A DNA stretch of 64,000 nucleotides from Andrena cerasifolii (GCF_050908995.1 NC_135119.1:372001-436000); one strand, 5' to 3'. Numbered from the stretch's first letter, positions 37,101 to 46,202 are shown. The notes: a model not told the origin generated them from the letters alone. Translations and numbers: made by a program.

Positions 37101-38464
37101 TTTGAAACCTTGTTTAGTACATATGTGGCTGAAAATTGTGCAGAATACAGGAGTAAGTATGAAACAAGTGTACGTGGAATGTCGTGGATCATTGTCCCAA
37201 AAACAGTCGAAATTGTAGAGTAACGTTTTTCGAACGTGGTTATGTTTTTGAGAAAATCGATTTGAAAATGAAACCAATTCTTAAACCCGTGCACGCACAC
37301 TTAACGGATTTTGAAAATCGATTATCACGATAGCAAAGTCCCGATGAAAAAAAGTTATTCCATAATTTCGAACTATTTTTAGACGAGGATTAATTTCATT
37401 TACAGTTGTAGGGTATTTACTGACCAATTCTGCTAATTTGTAGTCAGGTGCGCGCGTATCGTATGAGTTTTGAAATTTGATTTTCTCGAGAATGGAGTCT
37501 TAAATGAAAAAATTTCATTGTATATGTTCGAGTTACTTGTGCATAAGGAATCACCTCCTTGCTGGTTGCACCACGATTTCAAAAATACTCTGCAGACTGT
37601 GGAATATACACTAATATATGTACAGGGTGAGTCACCTGAGAAAAGCCACCTGAATAACTTCATAAAAATGTACAATTTCATGCATTATCAGGCGATTTAA
37701 AACAAAATTCTGGGTATGAGGCAAAAATGTTCTCCACGATACTTTATAAAAAATGTTATTATGAAATTCCTTGTACTTAACAAAATTGATAGAGTAACCG
37801 TGTATATTAGAACATCTAAAGCTGACACTAATTTATAGTAATGTTTCAAAATATGTCATTTGTACAGTACAAACAATTATCATATTTATTCTATTCTACA
37901 AATACGTAGTATGTGCAATAGAAACTGTACTTGCTCTTACACCTAGGTTTACTCATAATCAAATGTTTACATATATAATACTTTCCCGTGGAAATTGGAT
38001 TCTTTAAAGTGCCCTGCTCCAGTGGAAGAGCTTTATTCCATATTCTTTATTGCTTTTTTCAAGGGACGTTATGTTCTTTTTGCGGAATAAATTATTTTTC
38101 ATATTTCTAGATAAAACTTGCCTGGTGTGGGGAAAGACGTGTTCAGGTACGGGCAACTGTTGGCTCTACAATGGCGAGACTCTGAGATACCTGCTAAACT
38201 TTACTGCAGCTAGTAAGTTGACGTTCAATTCGCCTAAAAACTAAATCCCATAACAGATAGAATTTTCCCCCTAAATACCAATTGTAACCTCTTTCCTGCT
38301 GTCAGCTAGTTTTATTAACTCTCAAACTCTCTCTCTTCCCAGGCTTCGTATCGATCGGCACGTTATTTGACGTGGGTGTTTGGTATTTCGTGAAAGACGT
38401 AAAGATCTTCGACGAGGAGATCGAATTGAAAGACATAGCCGAGGAACCCGGGGAAACACTTTGA
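15871..38464 (+). CDS. Oatp74D: Organic anion transporting polypeptide (SLCO/Oatp), 7 coding exons
   Basis: Plasma-membrane, sodium-independent transporter of large organic anions and steroid conjugates. In flies the 74D member imports ecdysone. Exons 15871-16192, 17939-18048, 30979-31418, 32221-32896, 35822-36206, 38111-38212 and 38343-38464 join in phase (phases 1,0,2,0,1,1) into 718 residues, a normal family length. Seen: Oatp signature DPRWLGAWWLGW at residues 289-300 across the exon 3/4 junction; GNDISQLF and GRGHRPRW in the TM2-TM3 region; a Cys-rich Kazal-like extracellular loop at about 482-560; about 12 hydrophobic segments. The start is the first ATG (A at -3); upstream in-frame codons lack ATG. 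All introns are GT-AG; the intron 4 donor (AAG|GTTCGA) is weak. Oatp family membership is firm. The 74D assignment is by remembered resemblance only and could be another insect Oatp. Confidence 0.88.
16193..17938. other. Oatp intron 1 with repeats
   Basis: Contains an interspersed-repeat phrase (AACCGACTTTAAAAAGGAGG at 16708, CAACCGACTTCAAAAAAATA near 16981) and a hairpin at 17007-17166. No other gene. Confidence 0.6.
17007..17166. repeat. Inverted repeat in Oatp intron 1
   Basis: The left arm (CACTAAAATGTAAAAGGTAA to CGACTCTCATATTTTTTTA) pairs with the right arm (AAAAAATATGAGAGTCG to TTACATTTTAGTG). Arms are about 55-60 bp around a loop of about 40 bp. MITE-like. Confidence 0.75.
17939..18048 (+). 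CDS. Oatp coding exon 2
   Basis: Acceptor is a polypyrimidine tract ending TTCCTTAG. The exon completes Gly108 and encodes LITVGNDISQLFVSVV and GRGHRPRWIAFGIYT, the most conserved block of the family (TM2 to the start of TM3). Donor ACC|GTAAGT, phase 0. Confidence 0.9.
18446..19031. mobile_element. Decayed TTCGAAT-type hAT MITE
   Basis: Left end TAGGGCTGGGGACTATTCGA and right end ACAAATAGTTTCGGCCCTA match the termini of the 8264 element, with ATTCGAATA motifs inside. No matching target duplication, consistent with age. Confidence 0.7.
19185..20317. mobile_element. Foldback/MITE with TAGGGGAGAGTAGGG ends
   Basis: GGGGAGAGTAGGGTAAAAT at 19187 is inverted at 20295-20315 (GCTTTACCCTACTCTCCCC). 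The ends are flanked by TA on both sides, as in Tc1/mariner-type insertions. 1.13 kb, no transposase recognised. Confidence 0.75.
20420..20550. repeat. AT microsatellite plus inverted repeat
   Basis: An (AT)n run at about 20422-20446 is followed by CACCTCCTACCAGAAAATAT, whose complement returns at 20522-20546 (ATATTTTCTGATAGGAGGT). Small hairpin element. Confidence 0.7.
20925..21432. mobile_element. Foldback element with about 240-bp arms
   Basis: The left arm (ACTTCTTTACAAATATATTT from 20925) and the right arm (ending TTTGTAAAGAAGT near 21424) pair through TGCTGTATA, GTTTAAAC, TAAGACTGTATTCTGTG and TCGACATTT blocks. The middle is GC-rich, with GCAACGTTGC motifs. A partial direct copy of the middle lies at 20761-20860. 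Confidence 0.75.
21743..21815 (+). repeat. tRNA-derived SINE head
   Basis: A-box-like TAGCTGCGGCGG (21750) and B-box GGTTCGAATCT (21794) are 44 bp apart, the spacing in tRNA genes. A T-arm can be drawn, but the acceptor arms (GCGGTTG and TGGGGTT) do not pair, so it is not a working tRNA. Sequence to about 22180 with repeated AACGTTGCGKGACCATTGCT may be the SINE body. Confidence 0.6.
22190..23147. other. Intronic, no feature seen
   Basis: Part of Oatp intron 2. AT-rich, no repeat ends or coding frame recognised. Confidence 0.5.
23152..23438. mobile_element. piggyBac-type MITE
   Basis: TTAA (23148-23151) then CCCATTGCCCTAC, and GTAGGGCAAGGG then TTAA (23439-23442). TTAA target sites with CCC...GGG ends are the piggyBac pattern. 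287 bp, no coding. The interior has imperfect tandem units of about 53 bp (CACGAGNCTNACTCGTGAT). Confidence 0.75.
23472..24363. mobile_element. Putative terminal-inverted-repeat element
   Basis: GGGAAACTTAGACAAAAGCGAG at the left matches the reverse complement of CTCGATTTTGTCTTGGTCTCCC at the right, imperfectly. The interior repeats GGTAAAAGCGGGAC / ACCCGGTTTTAC motifs. Related in style to the 19185 element. Boundaries approximate. Confidence 0.5.
24364..25379. other. Intronic; fragment of a composite-mariner relative
   Basis: 25040-25130 (GTCGTATACCCTGGA to AATGACCAGGATCG) resembles 61300-61375 of the composite element. The rest, including the frame at 24686-24910, has no recognised homology. 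Confidence 0.4.
25380..27746 (-). pseudogene. Mutator-like transposase, degenerate
   Basis: Minus-strand remnant of the insect gene family with a Mutator-like transposase domain. In order: basic N-terminus (SRKYRKSKSRVRRAIRLAKQ, near 27650); a spliced middle with SPRISTDES and TFDGSWHERGHTSLYGIAFV (26959-26520); an intron of about 100 bp with donor TCAG|GTAAGT and acceptor TTTTAG; FEGSSGRMEIAAAEAMW, ECANHIAKRMG and DKLTTYY (26414-26090); then CCKRGTQNANESLHAKVW (about 25740). The frame is lost several times: TAA near 27458, frameshifts near 27390, 26085 and 25870. Not functional as read. It lies in Oatp intron 2, antisense. Family call is by memory; TIRs and TSD not found. Confidence 0.72.
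28300..28500. repeat. Dispersed repeat, uninterrupted copy
   Basis: From CACTACAACCATGCGCCGA to AGAGTGCGATCGCACC. A second copy at 40565-41000 aligns over its length but carries a 254-bp insertion. No coding function recognised. Confidence 0.75.
29420..29917 (+). pseudogene. hAT transposase C-terminal fragment and right terminus
   Basis: 29430-29600 reads as the hAT dimerisation region: FLMTTQPTSAESESALSVVG, then RSRS and LDKLCFLRAYL, matching the family pattern of T-S-A-x-S-E-R followed by K-x-R-x-x-L and L-F-L. 260 bp further on, TTTGCAATCCCTA (to 29917) looks like a hAT right end. The left end and the N-terminal transposase are missing. Confidence 0.65.
30979..31418 (+). CDS. Oatp coding exon 3
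   Basis: Acceptor TTTTTCAG. Residues 145-290 cover TM3, the loop LPHFLYGPGEDALLL, and TM4-TM5 with GVGGSLYYTLGVSYMDD, a strongly conserved Oatp motif. The exon ends at GAT CCT AG|GTATAT, leaving the Arg of the signature split. The open frame continues a few codons into the intron; that tail is not coding. Confidence 0.9.
31419..32220. other. Oatp intron 3, no other feature
   Basis: Simple AT-rich intron; nothing recognised. Confidence 0.6.
32221..32896 (+). CDS. Oatp coding exon 4
   Basis: Largest exon, residues 291-516. Acceptor AACAG. It starts with WLGAWWLGW, completing the family signature, and carries TM6-TM9 with a long cytoplasmic loop between them. It ends in the first half of the Cys-rich extracellular loop (CNEQCHC, NPVCSEHG, SACHAGC). 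The donor AAG|GTTCGA departs from GTRAGT, but exon 5 continues the protein in phase. Confidence 0.88.
33615..34207. mobile_element. Foldback element containing a nested hAT MITE (Oatp intron 4)
   Basis: The left end (TTATACCAGTGAGGGCCAGT...GGGAGCCCGACCTCCATGATG) is inverted at the right end (CATGGATGTCGGGCTCC...CTTACTGGATTATA). Arms are about 100 bp. Confidence 0.75.
33838..34065. mobile_element. hAT MITE inside the foldback
   Basis: CAGGGGTGTCGAA ... TTCGACACCCCTG termini. Flanks ATTTACAT (33830-33837) and ATTTACAC (34066-34073) agree at 7 of 8 bases. 228 bp, non-coding. Confidence 0.8.
34164..34275. repeat. Perfect 45-bp-arm hairpin made by an extra inverted terminus
   Basis: 34164-34208 (GGGCTCCTTAATGGTCC...) returns as its exact complement at 34231-34275 with a 22-bp loop. 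The foldback's right end has been duplicated in inverted orientation. An (AT)n run follows at 34275-34298. Confidence 0.9.
34300..35821. other. Rest of Oatp intron 4
   Basis: AT-rich, no element ends or coding frame recognised. Confidence 0.55.
35822..36206 (+). CDS. Oatp coding exon 5
   Basis: Acceptor CGCTTGCAG. Residues 517-644 give the second half of the Cys-rich loop (VYTECSCV, CPVDCMHKF) and TM10-TM11, with KDKTVAMGFGL, a conserved late Oatp motif. Donor TTAG|GTAAAT, phase 1. Confidence 0.88.
36957..37600. mobile_element. Decayed foldback element in Oatp intron 5
   Basis: ACAGGGTGTTTTCGAAATCATGG at 36959 is partly inverted at 37563-37600 (TGCACCACGATTTCAAAAAT). The blocks AACTTCATTTCCGAGAAAATCG and GATTTTCTCGAGAATGGAGT pair as well. 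A second repeat phrase, ACAGGGTGAGTCACCTGAGA, starts at 37621. Confidence 0.55.
38111..38212 (+). CDS. Oatp coding exon 6
   Basis: Acceptor TTTCTAG. Short exon (residues 645-678) with the Cys-containing extracellular segment before TM12 (DKTCLVWGKTC, GNCWLYN). Donor GCTA|GTAAGT, phase 1. Confidence 0.88.
38343..38464 (+). CDS. Oatp coding exon 7 and stop
   Basis: Follows a 130-bp intron with acceptor CTTCCCAG. Encodes the last transmembrane segment (SIGTLFDVGVWYFVKDV) and an acidic cytoplasmic tail, ending at TGA 38462-38464. The Oatp C-terminal pattern with W-Y-F just before the tail is normal. Confidence 0.88.
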
Positions 38465-38597
38465 AAATGAGTCATTAGCGATCGCAGCCAGATCGCTTCA
38501 TACCAGAAATGTGGAGTACAGGCTCGACACAGCAAAATCGTTGGTGAAGAGAAAATGGAAAAGGGATGGGAAATGGTAGAAAAAGAGAGAACCGCAG

Positions 38598-38603
38598 AAT
38601 AAA
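38598..38603 (+). promoter_or_regulatory. Candidate poly(A) signal of the Oatp gene
   Basis: AATAAA 134 bp after the Oatp stop codon, the first canonical hexamer downstream. If used, the transcript ends before the (GGGAAA)n satellite at 38706. Confidence 0.5.
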
Positions 38604-38705
38604 GACTTTACAAGTACCTTAAACATCTTCTTAGATATTATAAAGCCTGGAGATACCTCAGATAGAACTTGTTGTTGGCTAGTTCATTCGTGAGGCCCAG
38701 CATCC

Positions 38706-39210
38706 AAAGAAAAAGGAATAGAAAAAGAAAAAAAAAAGAAAAAGAAAAAGAAAAAGAAAAAGAAAAAGAAAAAGAAAAAGAAAAAGAAAAAGAAAGGGAA
38801 AGGGAAAGGGAAAGGGAAAGGGAAAGGGAAAGGGAAAGGGAAAGGGAAAGGGAAAGGGAAAGGGAAAGGGAAAGGGAAAGGGAAAGGGAAAGGGAAAGGG
38901 AAAGGGAAAGGGAAAGGGAAAGGGAAAGGGAAAGGGAAAGGGAAAGGGAAAGGGAAAGGGAAAGGGAAAGGGAAAGGGAAAGGGAAAGGGAAAGGGAAAG
39001 GGAAAGGGAAAGGGAAAGGGAAAGGGAAAGGGAAAGGGAAAGGGAAAGGGAAAGGGAAAGGGAAAGGGAAAGGGAAAGGGAAAGGGAAAGGGAAAGGGAA
39101 AGGGAAAGGGAAAGGTAAAGGGAAAGGGAAAGGGAAAGGGAAAGGGAAAGGGAAAGGGAAAGGGAAAGGGAAAGGGAAAGGGAAAGGGAAAGGGAAAGGG
39201 AAAGGGAAAG
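38706..39210 (+). repeat. (GAAAAA)n / (GGGAAA)n satellite, about 0.5 kb
   Basis: About 14 GAAAAA-type units, then roughly 69 GGGAAA units with almost no interruptions (one GGTAAA near 39113). Strictly purine on this strand. The 149-codon frame through it is repeat-driven (KEKE then REREs), not a gene. Confidence 0.95.
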
Positions 39211-40067
39211 AAGTTATTTTTTTACTCTCTCCGTAGGTATATCATCATATAGTATCACCGCGAATGATAATTTTGTCGCGTACAAGAAGCCTGAAACTCT
39301 TCCATCAAAATGCAAGCTATATAAAAACAAGTGAATAAGAATTTGCAATCATTTGGGGAATTCGAGTGAAACGCGAAACCCCTGTTCTATGTACAAACTG
39401 TAATATCAAGAAAAGAGTTTATACTTATTAGAGAAAGAAAGTGTTTTTATTGTTTAATTAGCGATATGGCGCAGTGTGTTCTGTCTCTATAGATTATGGA
39501 TCATCGAAACGTTTCAGCACTCTCAAGTAACATTAAATAGCAAATCTTCATGAATGAACCGGTTTTCTATTACCTTTCATTCGAAACGGAATAGTTCACG
39601 TAATGTACCAAATGACTTAAGCCACGGGAAATTTATTTAGATTGTTAAAGGGAGAGGAACTTAATAAAAGTGTTATAAAAAAAATGTATAAGTAAATCTT
39701 TATTTTTTATACACTAAATTGTGTCTAATTTTTAGACATGTCAAAGCTGAATGAAGAACATGAACATATAACTATTTAGTAACTGTTGTATATTAAACAT
39801 AACATTAAAAGTAATAACGAGAATGCAGTAAGAGCAGTAAATTAAACTATTTAAATTGTACCAAGTGAACAATTGTTGCAATTTTTATTTTAATAGTGGC
39901 TGTGTATCCACGTAGACATACATTTCAAACTACTCCCCATTCACGGGAGTGATTTATTTGATCCTTACTTCATAGTCAGTTAAAACGTTATTGAACTGCA
40001 CTTTCCAGTTTAATTATTTAGTTTCATAATTCTTGAGAAAAAATCACGTATATTTGATAAAGTTTAC
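39211..40067. other. No gene recognised
   Basis: AT-rich downstream flank of the Oatp gene; nothing recognised. Confidence 0.5.
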
Positions 40068-40303
40068 GTCTTAGAGCATATAAACATGGAGGAATCATGC
40101 CTTTGGACGAAAATGTAGACGGCAGTAGAATGAAAACGATATAGTTTGGGTACTTCATCTCTCTATCTAGCGCGAGGGGCGGTACCGTTGTTTTTTTTAT
40201 GTTAGAAAGAGACAGGAAGTACCCAAAATATATATTTCTCTTTCTACCGTCATCTGCATTTTCGCCCATTGCATACTTCCTCCATGTTTATGTGCTCTAA
40301 CGT
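40068..40303. mobile_element. Foldback MITE
   Basis: CTTAGAGCATATAAACATGG at 40070 is inverted near 40281-40300 (CCATGTTTATGTGCTCTAACG). Arms of about 90 bp extend to GGGTACTTC / GAAGTACCC around a loop of about 60 bp. Confidence 0.75.
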
Positions 40304-40564
40304 TTACCTAGAGAAAACGGCACTGTTAACAGATAAACAATTAAAATTTTTACAAAATTTAAATGTAATATATCTGAATTTCACAATACTGATACCTAAA
40401 TAGATATAAAAAGATTGCCCTGTCGCGTGTATCGCTATTTTCTTTACAAAACTTAAGGGGTATAACTTCCGTCATTTGTGACCACGGTAGTACAGGGTCA
40501 TCAGTTAATCTTGCAACCCGCGCACGCGCGAACAGGTAAAATGGCAGCAGCGTCTTCCGCACGC

Positions 40565-41010
40565 ATTTCACTACAACCATGCGCCGATACTTCCGCCATC
40601 TATGAACTGATGATGAAAGTGTACGGTCTTTCAGATGTAAGTAGAGAGCACAGGGTACTTTTGGCTTTGTGGGGAATATCCGATTAGAAAGAGTTTACGT
40701 GATTAATAGAAGAATACTAGAACACGTCTTTATAGTTAGAGAACAGAATATATAATGGATCGTACAGATAATGTAACAAAACCTTAGCAACTAATAAATA
40801 TTTATAACAAAAGAATAATTAATTATAAAACATTAATAACACACTTTATTCATTCTATAAATTACAAAGCCGCGCGCAAAACAATCATACAGGCATACCA
40901 CATTCAAACACAAAATCCCACAGCTTTCGCCTGAAAATATTAAATTTGACGTAGCAGACGGGGAAGAAAACGGTAGCCATTTTAAGAGTGCGATTGCACC
41001 ACAGTGTTCG
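40565..41010. repeat. Dispersed repeat, interrupted copy
   Basis: Second copy of the 28300 repeat. It is split by an insertion at 40669-40922 (GTGGGGAATATCC...AATCCCACA) flanked by direct GCTTT (40664-40668, 40923-40927). Confidence 0.7.
40669..40922. mobile_element. 254-bp insertion in the dispersed repeat
   Basis: Defined by comparison with the uninterrupted copy at 28300. Ends GTGGG...CCCAC are weakly inverted and GCTTT is duplicated. No coding. Confidence 0.6.
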
Positions 41011-41760
41011 GTAATACCGAAAACCTGATCAAAATGCCATTTTATGAACTTCAGAATCTAATGTTAGAATAGCTTAATTTTGTTAATAAGAGTCATGGCT
41101 ATCACGTACCTACTATCACTTTTGATACTTATTTCTTTTATTTCTATCATTATTTAGCATTTAAAGTTAGACGTTTTAGCACGACATTCTTAAGACCCTG
41201 TTTCATATGCACATTCAGGCGGCTGTTATCTACAGTACAATTATCAAAATGATTATATTAATAGCATTTACAGATTTAGAGAAGCCTAGTTTATCAGAAA
41301 AGTAAACTGATATTTTTTTTTAATTTTGGAAATTAGCTACTGTACAAAATTACTGAAAGTCATATACAGGAACACGACAAGGAAAATGAAATAGACTTAC
41401 ATTACGAATGCCACAAATTACCGTGGTGATATTAAACTCCATTTAAAGCTTGGACCATATAGAACAGAGGTAAAGAAAAATTGGTTGAAATAAATTGTAA
41501 CTTTCAGCATAAGAGTAAGATTAATGCATGGTAATACCATGCGCGCAGTGGTCGGAAATCGAGAAAATATGGTCAAGTGATGACGGGTGTTTGATTTGTC
41601 CAAAAATGATTATCATAAGGATTTCGTGGTCGCTCATGACGAAACTCAAGTCAACATTGTAAAAAACAAAATGGCGGGTCCAATACGTTGGACACGTATA
41701 TCAGAAAAACATCACATTTGGTCTAAGCTTGGTATTCAGTGTTTCTCGTTAATGTAGGAT
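41011..41760. other. No gene recognised
   Basis: AT-rich spacer; nothing recognised. Confidence 0.5.
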
Positions 41761-41772
41761 CACGGAAAAAAT

Positions 41773-41830
41773 GAAAGCGTCGGCACGGGACTCGAACCCG
41801 CGAACTCCAAATTCGTTCCGCGTTGGCATT
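41773..41830 (-). repeat. tRNA-like 3' half (SINE or tRNA fragment)
   Basis: On the minus strand GGTTCGAGTCCC (41787-41798) is a perfect B box, with flanking bases that form a T-stem (GCGGG...CCCGT). No A box or 5' acceptor strand is found upstream, so it is not a whole tRNA gene. Confidence 0.4.
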
Positions 41831-41990
41831 TTTTTTTATAATGACATTTATTGTTCACAATGAGTACAATTACGATTAACAGCGAGATCAATAAATATAA
41901 GAAAAAACTCATTAGTCGGCAAAATTCAAAAGTGCCAGGATGCTCGAGAGCGTTTAAGACTCCCGGACAGGTCGATCGGGTATGCGTACA

Positions 41991-42864
41991 TACAGGGTGT
42001 CCCAAAAATGTCGGAGTTCCTCGAAAGGGGTGACTCAGGGGGTGATTTGAAACAACTTTTTCCTTAGCGAAAATATTGTCCGAAGCTTCGTTAATGAGAT
42101 ATTAACAAAAAACCCCGACCAATCACAGCGCGCGCCTTCCGCCCGAGCTCCCGCGGTAGCGTTGGCTACGGGGTAGGTGGCTGCGCTTGTACTATGAACG
42201 TACGAACAAGCAAGTCGGCATGCATCGAAGGAAACCGCGTTACACAGTTTTTTTTTAAAGCCGAATCTTAAATAATAATTGTTTGAAGTGAGAGGACAAA
42301 AAATACGCAAATTTCGTTTTCAAATAAGGCATAAACGAAAAGGTAATGTAACAAAAAATGTACGACAAGTGATCATAATTCATTATTGAGGTAAAAATCC
42401 GTAGTTTAATTACGGCCAACATAACTAAATTTAAACAATAATAATAGGTGTATGAATAAATTCTTTCAGACTGGATTTACATAATCAGTACAAGGTACCG
42501 AATTTTTATCGCGATGATATTCGTAAGCTGCCAGCAAAATGGCAAAAAGTAATAAACAATAATGGAAATTATTTCGATGATTGGGTTTTCATATTTTTTA
42601 AATCAAACTGTTATTGTACCCTAAAATCGAAAAGAATTTATTTCTACACCTAATAATCACCAATAAATTCAATAACACTCACCCTTTCGGGCATTCTTTT
42701 CTTTCGTTTCCTTCCTTTTCGAAAACCTGTGTCACTAAGTAGATCACTAGTCATCGGTCGACGAAAAGATTTATGGTAGGGTAGCGCCCAGTGCTCAGTT
42801 GATCGCAGGTATACGACACCACCCGATGGTAAGGGTCGCAACGTTAAGTGCGTCCGGGTTAATG
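41991..42864. mobile_element. Composite mariner-type element, copy 1, left part
   Basis: Starts at TA then CAGGGTGTCCCAAAAATGTC, a Tc1/mariner-style terminus. The + strand at 42503-42590 reads as a mariner transposase C-terminus (FYRDDIRKLPAKWQKVINNN, then GNYFDD), with the natural stop changed to TGG. The same ~880 bp occurs inverted at 61250-62129. Copy 1 is interrupted at 42864 by a solo LTR and resumes at 47041. Confidence 0.75.
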
Positions 42865-43893
42865 TGTTATGTAACGAAACGTAACTCATAACACCTGGTG
42901 TAACGAAAACCAGCAAGCTCAGCAAGATGCGCAATCAAAGGAATACGCTGCCAAGCCGAAGATCCACAGGCGGAGACCATTAGGCCTCCCCCCGCGATCA
43001 CCAAACCACCACCTCAAATCTTGTATATAAACCCACGCCCGGACAACCGAAGATCGTATTGTAAAAGATCAGTTACGCGATCCCTCCCCAGATCGCCCCG
43101 CCAACAACAGTAGGGTGTGTCAATTTTATGGGTAAATTTAAAGTTTTTGAAAATTTTAAAATGGCTAGTGAAAAAATAATGCTGTCTTTAATCCTGAATC
43201 TGAAACTATCTTCAGAAATTGATTTGAGTGGGGTTTAGCTACTTCAAATCACAGTTGAAAAAAAGTGAAAATTAAGTAAGATTTAACTACAATCTTCATA
43301 TTCGTATATTGCATAAAGTAAGTCTTGCTTACATAAAAGTATGAAAATGAAAATAAAAGTATGTGAAAATTAGTAGTTATTACATTCACGTTAAAATGCA
43401 TGGAAATCTGTATTTATTACAAAATGAAAATGTATGTAATTTTAGTAACAGACAGGGTAAACTAACCAGTAAATCACCGAATTGTTGAATCTATGGAGCT
43501 TTGAGATTAATACTTGAATATATTTATGTATAACACAAAAACAACTGTTGAAATTGCATTTAAATTTATTTTTCTTGAAATTTCTATTATAATAATTACT
43601 TATTCTGATCGCAATTTAAAAAAGAAACAATTATAAAATGCAAAATGTATAGAAGCCCAGTAAATGACCGCATACTTTTAATAAGAATTGTACTTATTAA
43701 TGTTTGCTTAATACGTGTAACTAAAAATATGGGATATTAAAAGTGCAACTGCACTCCATTTATAAACATATAATAATTATATATTATATTTTAAATTTAT
43801 TTGACATTTCTTTGCGTAATGGTCATTCACTGGTATGCGGTCAATTACTGGTTGGTTTACCCTATAGCCATATGTCATCTATGTAGTTTAATG

Positions 43894-46202
43894 CTATTTA
43901 GCAAAGTCCACCAAAGAAGCGATATCTTGTTTACTTCTGTTGCGGTTCATGAGCTCCCTGCTGACCATCGGATCTATAATATAATGTTCCCTCCTCTCCT
44001 CGCTGCAAACGTGACCAGGAGCCTCAGTTGTCATTTTTACGCACCTTTCTATGGATTCCTTGTGTGATGGCCAATTTGGAACCACCATAGGCTTGCTCAC
44101 AAATGCCTTGATCTCTAAAGTTGTCAGTTTACAAGTAAGAGATGGCTCAGAAACTCCAGAGCTCCAGTCAAGTAATTCGGTGAGTGTAGTTGCCTCAATG
44201 TTGATGGATGGTGTCTTTCTGGATCTCACAGTGCTGTCTCCAATCTGTGTGTTCTCATCTCCTTCGCCTCTAATCTTTAATATTTTCTCTACTACATCTC
44301 TCCTCTCCTGTTCTTCGTCGCTGCACAACATGGCTTGTAGAACACACTCGCTGTAACCATATAAAGCTGACCGGCAGACTGTAGGCATAACTATTTTCTT
44401 CACTTCTTCACACTGCCCTTTCAACATCCGCAACTGGAAGAGAAAGTGCCTGGGGCCTTGTGTCCAATTGCTCTTTATTTTTATATTGAACCAGTTCACT
44501 ATATGAACGCCAATACAGAACTCTACAATCATTCTTAAGTTTTTAAGATTCTTTCCCTTCAAATTATGCTTTGAAACCCATATTCTCATAAATCTTAGAG
44601 CTGTTGTGAGCCATCTGCTATATGATACAGGTCCTATTTCTAACATAGCCAGATCCTTTGGCAAGACACCCGTTCTAATTGCATTTACAATTCTATAGCC
44701 ATAACTTTGATCTGTAGTTAGGTCTTTGATAACCTCAGCGCTTAGCTGAGCAAGATCAGGGCCTACGGTGATCCTAGTAAAATTAGGATTCATATCCAGT
44801 TCGGTAGCAGCATCCAGCACCTTTCTATGGGTGACCATTTGTTGTTGCTTAATGTCTGGCCATCTAAAGCCGTCACCAAATGCCTCAATGGTAGCTCCCC
44901 GTGTGCAGGTCACAGACAATCCACATAAGCTTCCAATGTAACTTTTCCTCAACATAATACATTACTCCTCCCACCCAACCAGTATTTACATTACAGGAAT
45001 CACCTCCAATAGCTTGAAGAGTTGTGTCCCCTCCTCTTTCTCTCAGCCATACAATCAAATGATCAGCTATTATTTGTGCATGAGTCTTCTCTTTAGTTGC
45101 TTTTTCTGAAGCAAAATGCCACAAATATTTGCCTCCTGGCTCCATACAAACTGTGTAATGTTCTTCTTTCCTTATACCTGCATACATTTTGCCATGTTCT
45201 CTGCCCTTAACATGAACCTCGTATCATCACGGCGCCCATCAAAGAAGATGCAACTGATGCCATTCTCTTTCAGTTCCTCTTCAGACCGAACAATAATTTT
45301 TTGCATAATTCTTGTCTGAGCCCTATTAACTTTGTTGTGATCCATCACTTTAGCAGTGTCCGAATGAGTCCTGCGTCAATCCAGGCTGCCGTAGCAATCT
45401 CTGCCGTATCTCTCAGTCCAGTATGGTGTCGTAAACTGGCCAGGGCTATGTTGGCTAAGTCCTCAGTATTATATTTTGGTCTCTTCTTAATTTTCTCTTG
45501 AGCATCGGGGACTTCCTCCTTTCGTTCTTCTGCCACATCATCTAAATCTTCATCCACTTCAAGCCTAGGTCCATCCAGATTCTCTTGCGCTCCCGTTGTT
45601 CTTTGTGCGCTACTGATTCGCTTTTTTTCTTTCTCCTTCCTTTTTATCTGCCTTTCCATTTGTTGGTTTAGCTTTTTTGTCCCAGGGACATCAACTGGTC
45701 CAATCTCATGAGATCCGACACTCCCAACTTTCTTTCTTTGTCCCATTATAAAGTCTAATTCAATCACAGGAATCTTCTTGTCTCTGCTGCAGTTACAAAG
45801 TATGTGAATTCCGCTGATACAGGAAGAACTGCATCCTTTTTCACTACAATCCTTTATTTCACACTTAAAGGTAAGTATGTCTACCAGTCGGTCAAGCTTA
45901 TTCATAAATATCTCTTTCTCCCACAGTTTTACTCTTCCCACAGAAACTTTATTGGCTTGTTAACACATGGATTTCAACTTTGCTTCAATTCTAACACGGC
46001 TATTTAAGACAGAACCACTAAATTTTGGATTTGCTTTACACCACTGAGCAAGTAATCCAGTTGTTAGGTCATTGACCAGGTAATTATTGGTGTAATTCCT
46101 ACGGTTTTTATCACTGGTGTCTCTTAAATGCAACCCATATCTTATAAGATCCCTGACAGTTGGTAGTTCAGCTATAGGTAACTCCTTGCCGGATCCTACC
46201 AA
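43894..46202 (-). pseudogene. hAT-like transposase, degenerate
   Basis: Minus strand, in order: N-terminal segment with ELPTVRDLIRYGLHLRD (46160); a Cys-rich block CEIKDCSEKGCSSSC (about 45850); a KEK-rich linker; a core with TLQAIGGDSCNVNTGWVGGV (45000) and WIVCDLHTG (44905), the D-x-x-x-N and C-x-LHT-x-EL-x-LRHL region of a widespread insect repeat family; and a 353-codon C-terminal frame (44955-43894). Breaks: TAA near 45960, frameshifts near 45345, 45187 and 44900. Probably inactive; the last 1 kb is intact in one frame. Confidence 0.72.

Noticed and set aside
38669..39118. 149-codon ORF rich in Lys/Glu and Arg/Glu
   Set aside because: It is only the translation of the GAAAAA/GGGAAA satellite; no start context or conserved domain.
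41773..41830. Functional tRNA gene
   Set aside because: Only the T-arm half is present; no A box and no pairing acceptor strand.
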